From: SAR324 cluster bacterium
GTDB lineage: Bacteria > SAR324 > JACQKK01
Length of the DNA stretch: 7,284 nucleotides
Assembly: GCA_022572825.1 (NCBI GenBank)
Contig: JACZVE010000150.1
Span: 1 to 7,284, forward strand
Reading direction: 5' to 3'
Of the stretch, positions 5,493 through 7,284 are shown piece by piece (the stretch's first letter is position 1; every line of letters starts with the position of its first letter). The translations under genes were made by a program, and so were the position numbers. The notes under the pieces were generated by a model. The model was given only the letters and a program-made list of their open reading frames with translations. It was not told the origin of the DNA and searched no databases.

Positions 5493-6364
5493 TGGATGCG
5501 ACCATCCTGGCGCAACTGATCATCAACGGGGTGTTGCTGGGCGGCGTGTATGCCCTGGCGGCCTGCGGGCTTTCCCTGATCTTCGGCGTGAGCGGGGTGC
5601 TCAACCTCGCCCATGGCGAGTTTTTGATGGTCTCCGGGTTTTTGGTCTATGTGCTCTACGAGACCCTCGCCTGGAACCCGTTCCTGCTCGTGGCCATCGT
5701 CACCCCGGTTTTCTTCCTGGCCGGATACCTGTTCGAAAAGGGACTCATCAAGCCCCTCGCCGGGCGCAAGGAGCACGTGCGGCTGGCCTCCGCCGTGCTG
5801 GTGACGCTGGGGGCGGCGCTGATCCTGGAGGATGCGGCGGACTTCGCCTCGCAGGGCACGCAGTACGAGAAAAGCGTGGATCTGTTCCTGCCCACGCTGG
5901 TGATCGGCAACGTGTACCTGCCCAGGCTGAAACTGGTGATGTTCGCCCTGGTGCTGGCCCTGATCGTGGGGCTGTACCTGTTTCTCAAACGCACGTTCCT
6001 CGGCCTGGCCGTGCAATCGGTCACGCAAAACCGGCGCGGGGCGCTGCTCAACGGCGTCAATACGGAGCGCATCAACGCCATTGCATTCGGCATCGGGACG
6101 GTGCTGGCGGCCGTGGCGGGCGGGTTCGAGGTCATTAACTCCTACGTGGCGCCGAACATCGGCCTGCCGCTGACCCTCAAGTATCTCTGCATCATTGTGA
6201 TGGGGGGCCTGGGCAGCTTTCTGGGCGTGGCGCTCGGGGCCATCATCATCGGGCTGGGCGAATCCTTCGTGGGCTTCTATCAGCCCGCCTGGGGCCAGAC
6301 CGTGGCCTTTCTGCTACTCGTGTTGGTCTTGTTGATCCGCCCCAGGGGGCTGTTCGGCAAGTAG
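5492..6364 (+). CDS. livH: LivH-type branched-chain amino acid ABC transporter permease
   Basis: Inner-membrane permease that would pair with the LivM-type subunit to form the translocation path. 290 residues, standard for LivH. It has many hydrophobic segments, about eight judged by eye. NLAHGEF at 38-44 is the family hallmark near the N-terminus. GLAVQSVTQNRRGALLNGVNTERI (Q179 onward) is the cytoplasmic loop that contacts the ATPase, and the C-terminal IRPRGLFGK is typical. The start ATG 5492 is chosen because AGG at 5484-5486 is five bases upstream and the TGATG arrangement couples it to the preceding stop. In-frame GTG codons at 5486 and 5489 would extend it by two or one residues but are poorly spaced. 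Substrate follows the binding protein and is unknown. Confidence 0.92.
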   Translation: MDATILAQLIINGVLLGGVYALAACGLSLIFGVSGVLNLAHGEFLMVSGFLVYVLYETLAWNPFLLVAIVTPVFFLAGYLFEKGLIKPLAGRKEHVRLASAVLVTLGAALILEDAADFASQGTQYEKSVDLFLPTLVIGNVYLPRLKLVMFALVLALIVGLYLFLKRTFLGLAVQSVTQNRRGALLNGVNTERINAIAFGIGTVLAAVAGGFEVINSYVAPNIGLPLTLKYLCIIVMGGLGSFLGVALGAIIIGLGESFVGFYQPAWGQTVAFLLLVLVLLIRPRGLFGK

Positions 6365-6374
6365 GTTTGGTGCG

Positions 6375-7284
6375 ATGAGGAAGCCCCACCTGGTGCTGCT
6401 GGCGCTGTCGGGCATGCTGGTGCTGCTGCCCCTTGCCCAGATCGACGCGCGCAACTACTGGCTGCAGGTGCTCACCTTCCTATTCCTCAACATCGTACTG
6501 GCCCAGAGCTACGACATCGTCGGTGGCCAGATGGGCTACATCAACCTGGGCCACATCACCTTCTTTGGCGTGGGGGCCTACGCTTTCGGCATCCTGTTCA
6601 ACCAGGGGGCGGGATTGCTGGGCTCGCTGGTGCTGGCGGCGGGCTTGGTGGTGGCGTTCGCGGCCCTGATCAGCTACCCGTTCTTTCGCCTGCGGGGCGC
6701 ATACTTCTCGCTGGCCGCCTTCGGCCTGCTCAAGCTGATGGAGCACCTCACCATCAATCTGGGCTGGCTGACCGGCGGCTCCAACGGCCTCAAGATCGCT
6801 CCGGCGGACCGGGTCGTGCCCGTGTACTACCTCTCGCTGGGGGTGGTGGCCGCGGTGCTGCTGGCCACCTGGCTGCTGGGGCGCTCGCGGCTGGGGCTGG
6901 CCATGCAGACGATCCGGGAGGACGAGGAGGTGGCGCGGGACTTCGGGGTGCCCACCTTCCGCGTGAAGGCCCAGGCGCTGATGCTCAGCAGCGTCTTTCC
7001 CGGCTTGATGGGCGGGTTGTACACCTGGAACATCAACTTCATCGATCCCGGTCAGGTCTACGGTCTGAAGATCGCCCTGACGCCCATCGCCATGGCCATG
7101 CTGGGGGGTAGCGGTCTGCTGATCGGGCCCGTGCTGGGCGCGGTTTTTCTCTACGCGGCCGAGGAGGTGATCTGGACCAAGGTGGCCCATCTGCAGGGAG
7201 CGATGCTGGGCCTGGTGATCGTGCTGGTGGGCCTGTTCATGCCCGGCGGACTGGGGCGCCTGGCCCCGGGGCAGCGGCGGCTGG
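6375..7284 (+). CDS. livM: LivM-type branched-chain amino acid ABC transporter permease (3' end outside window)
   Basis: Second inner-membrane permease of the importer. The frame stays open from ATG 6375 to the window end, giving 303 complete codons, so most of a usual LivM (about 310-350 residues) is present. Recognisable parts are GYINLGHITFFGVGAYAFG (from 54), FRLRGAYFSLAAFGL, TGGSNGLK, and the ATPase-contact loop TIREDEEVARDFGVPTFRVKA (I180 onward). The late MAMLGGSGLLIGPVLGAVF segment is also present. The start lies 10 bases after the livH stop, with AGG at 6363-6365 as a modest ribosome binding site. The gene should be followed by LivG- and LivF-type ATPase genes, which the window does not reach. 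Confidence 0.92.
   Translation, partial: MRKPHLVLLALSGMLVLLPLAQIDARNYWLQVLTFLFLNIVLAQSYDIVGGQMGYINLGHITFFGVGAYAFGILFNQGAGLLGSLVLAAGLVVAFAALISYPFFRLRGAYFSLAAFGLLKLMEHLTINLGWLTGGSNGLKIAPADRVVPVYYLSLGVVAAVLLATWLLGRSRLGLAMQTIREDEEVARDFGVPTFRVKAQALMLSSVFPGLMGGLYTWNINFIDPGQVYGLKIALTPIAMAMLGGSGLLIGPVLGAVFLYAAEEVIWTKVAHLQGAMLGLVIVLVGLFMPGGLGRLAPGQRRL

Noticed and set aside
1..7284. CRISPR array, tRNA/rRNA gene, insertion sequence or transposase, phage genes
   Set aside because: No regularly spaced identical repeats, no tRNA-like cloverleaf and no mobile-element protein motifs were seen.

Overview
The window is GC-rich, with tightly packed genes all on the + strand. It looks like part of an aromatic-compound degradation and uptake locus of a proteobacterium. 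A beta- or gammaproteobacterial aromatic degrader is most likely from gene content, GC-rich codon use and repeat style, but the genus cannot be fixed from this sequence.

Left block (1-1719): the 3' end of a benzoate-CoA-ligase-type acyl-CoA synthetase is followed, 28 bases later, by a complete phenylacetate-CoA-ligase (PaaK)-family enzyme. Both are predicted to activate carboxylic acids as CoA thioesters.

First gap (1720-2015): about 300 bases without a gene. It holds two diverged copies of a structured G/C-rich repeat, several hairpins, a perfect 14-base palindrome (1941-1954), and a second palindrome that overlaps the ribosome binding site of the next gene.

Middle block (2016-3749): two ring-cleavage dioxygenases of unrelated folds lie in tandem. 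One is a two-domain type I (VOC-fold) extradiol dioxygenase; the other is a type III (LigB-fold) extradiol dioxygenase resembling the 2-aminophenol 1,6-dioxygenase / protocatechuate 4,5-dioxygenase group. A hairpin lies between them, immediately upstream of the second ribosome binding site.

Second gap (3750-4250): about 500 bases without a convincing gene. It holds a repeat related to the common 'CCCTTCGAC...CTCAGG' dispersed elements and a possible promoter.

Right block (4251-7284): a branched-chain-amino-acid-type (HAAT) ABC importer in the order substrate-binding protein (with a Tat-type signal), LivH-type permease, LivM-type permease (cut by the window end). The first two overlap by one base and the third follows after 10 bases. 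The two ATPase genes are expected just downstream.

Reading together (inference): the importer brings in an aromatic acid or related compound, the ligases make CoA thioesters of it or its intermediates, and the dioxygenases open hydroxylated or amino-hydroxylated rings. The exact substrate is not visible. The most unusual points are the pairing of two CoA ligases with two extradiol dioxygenases of different families, and a methionine at the active-site tyrosine position of the type I enzyme.
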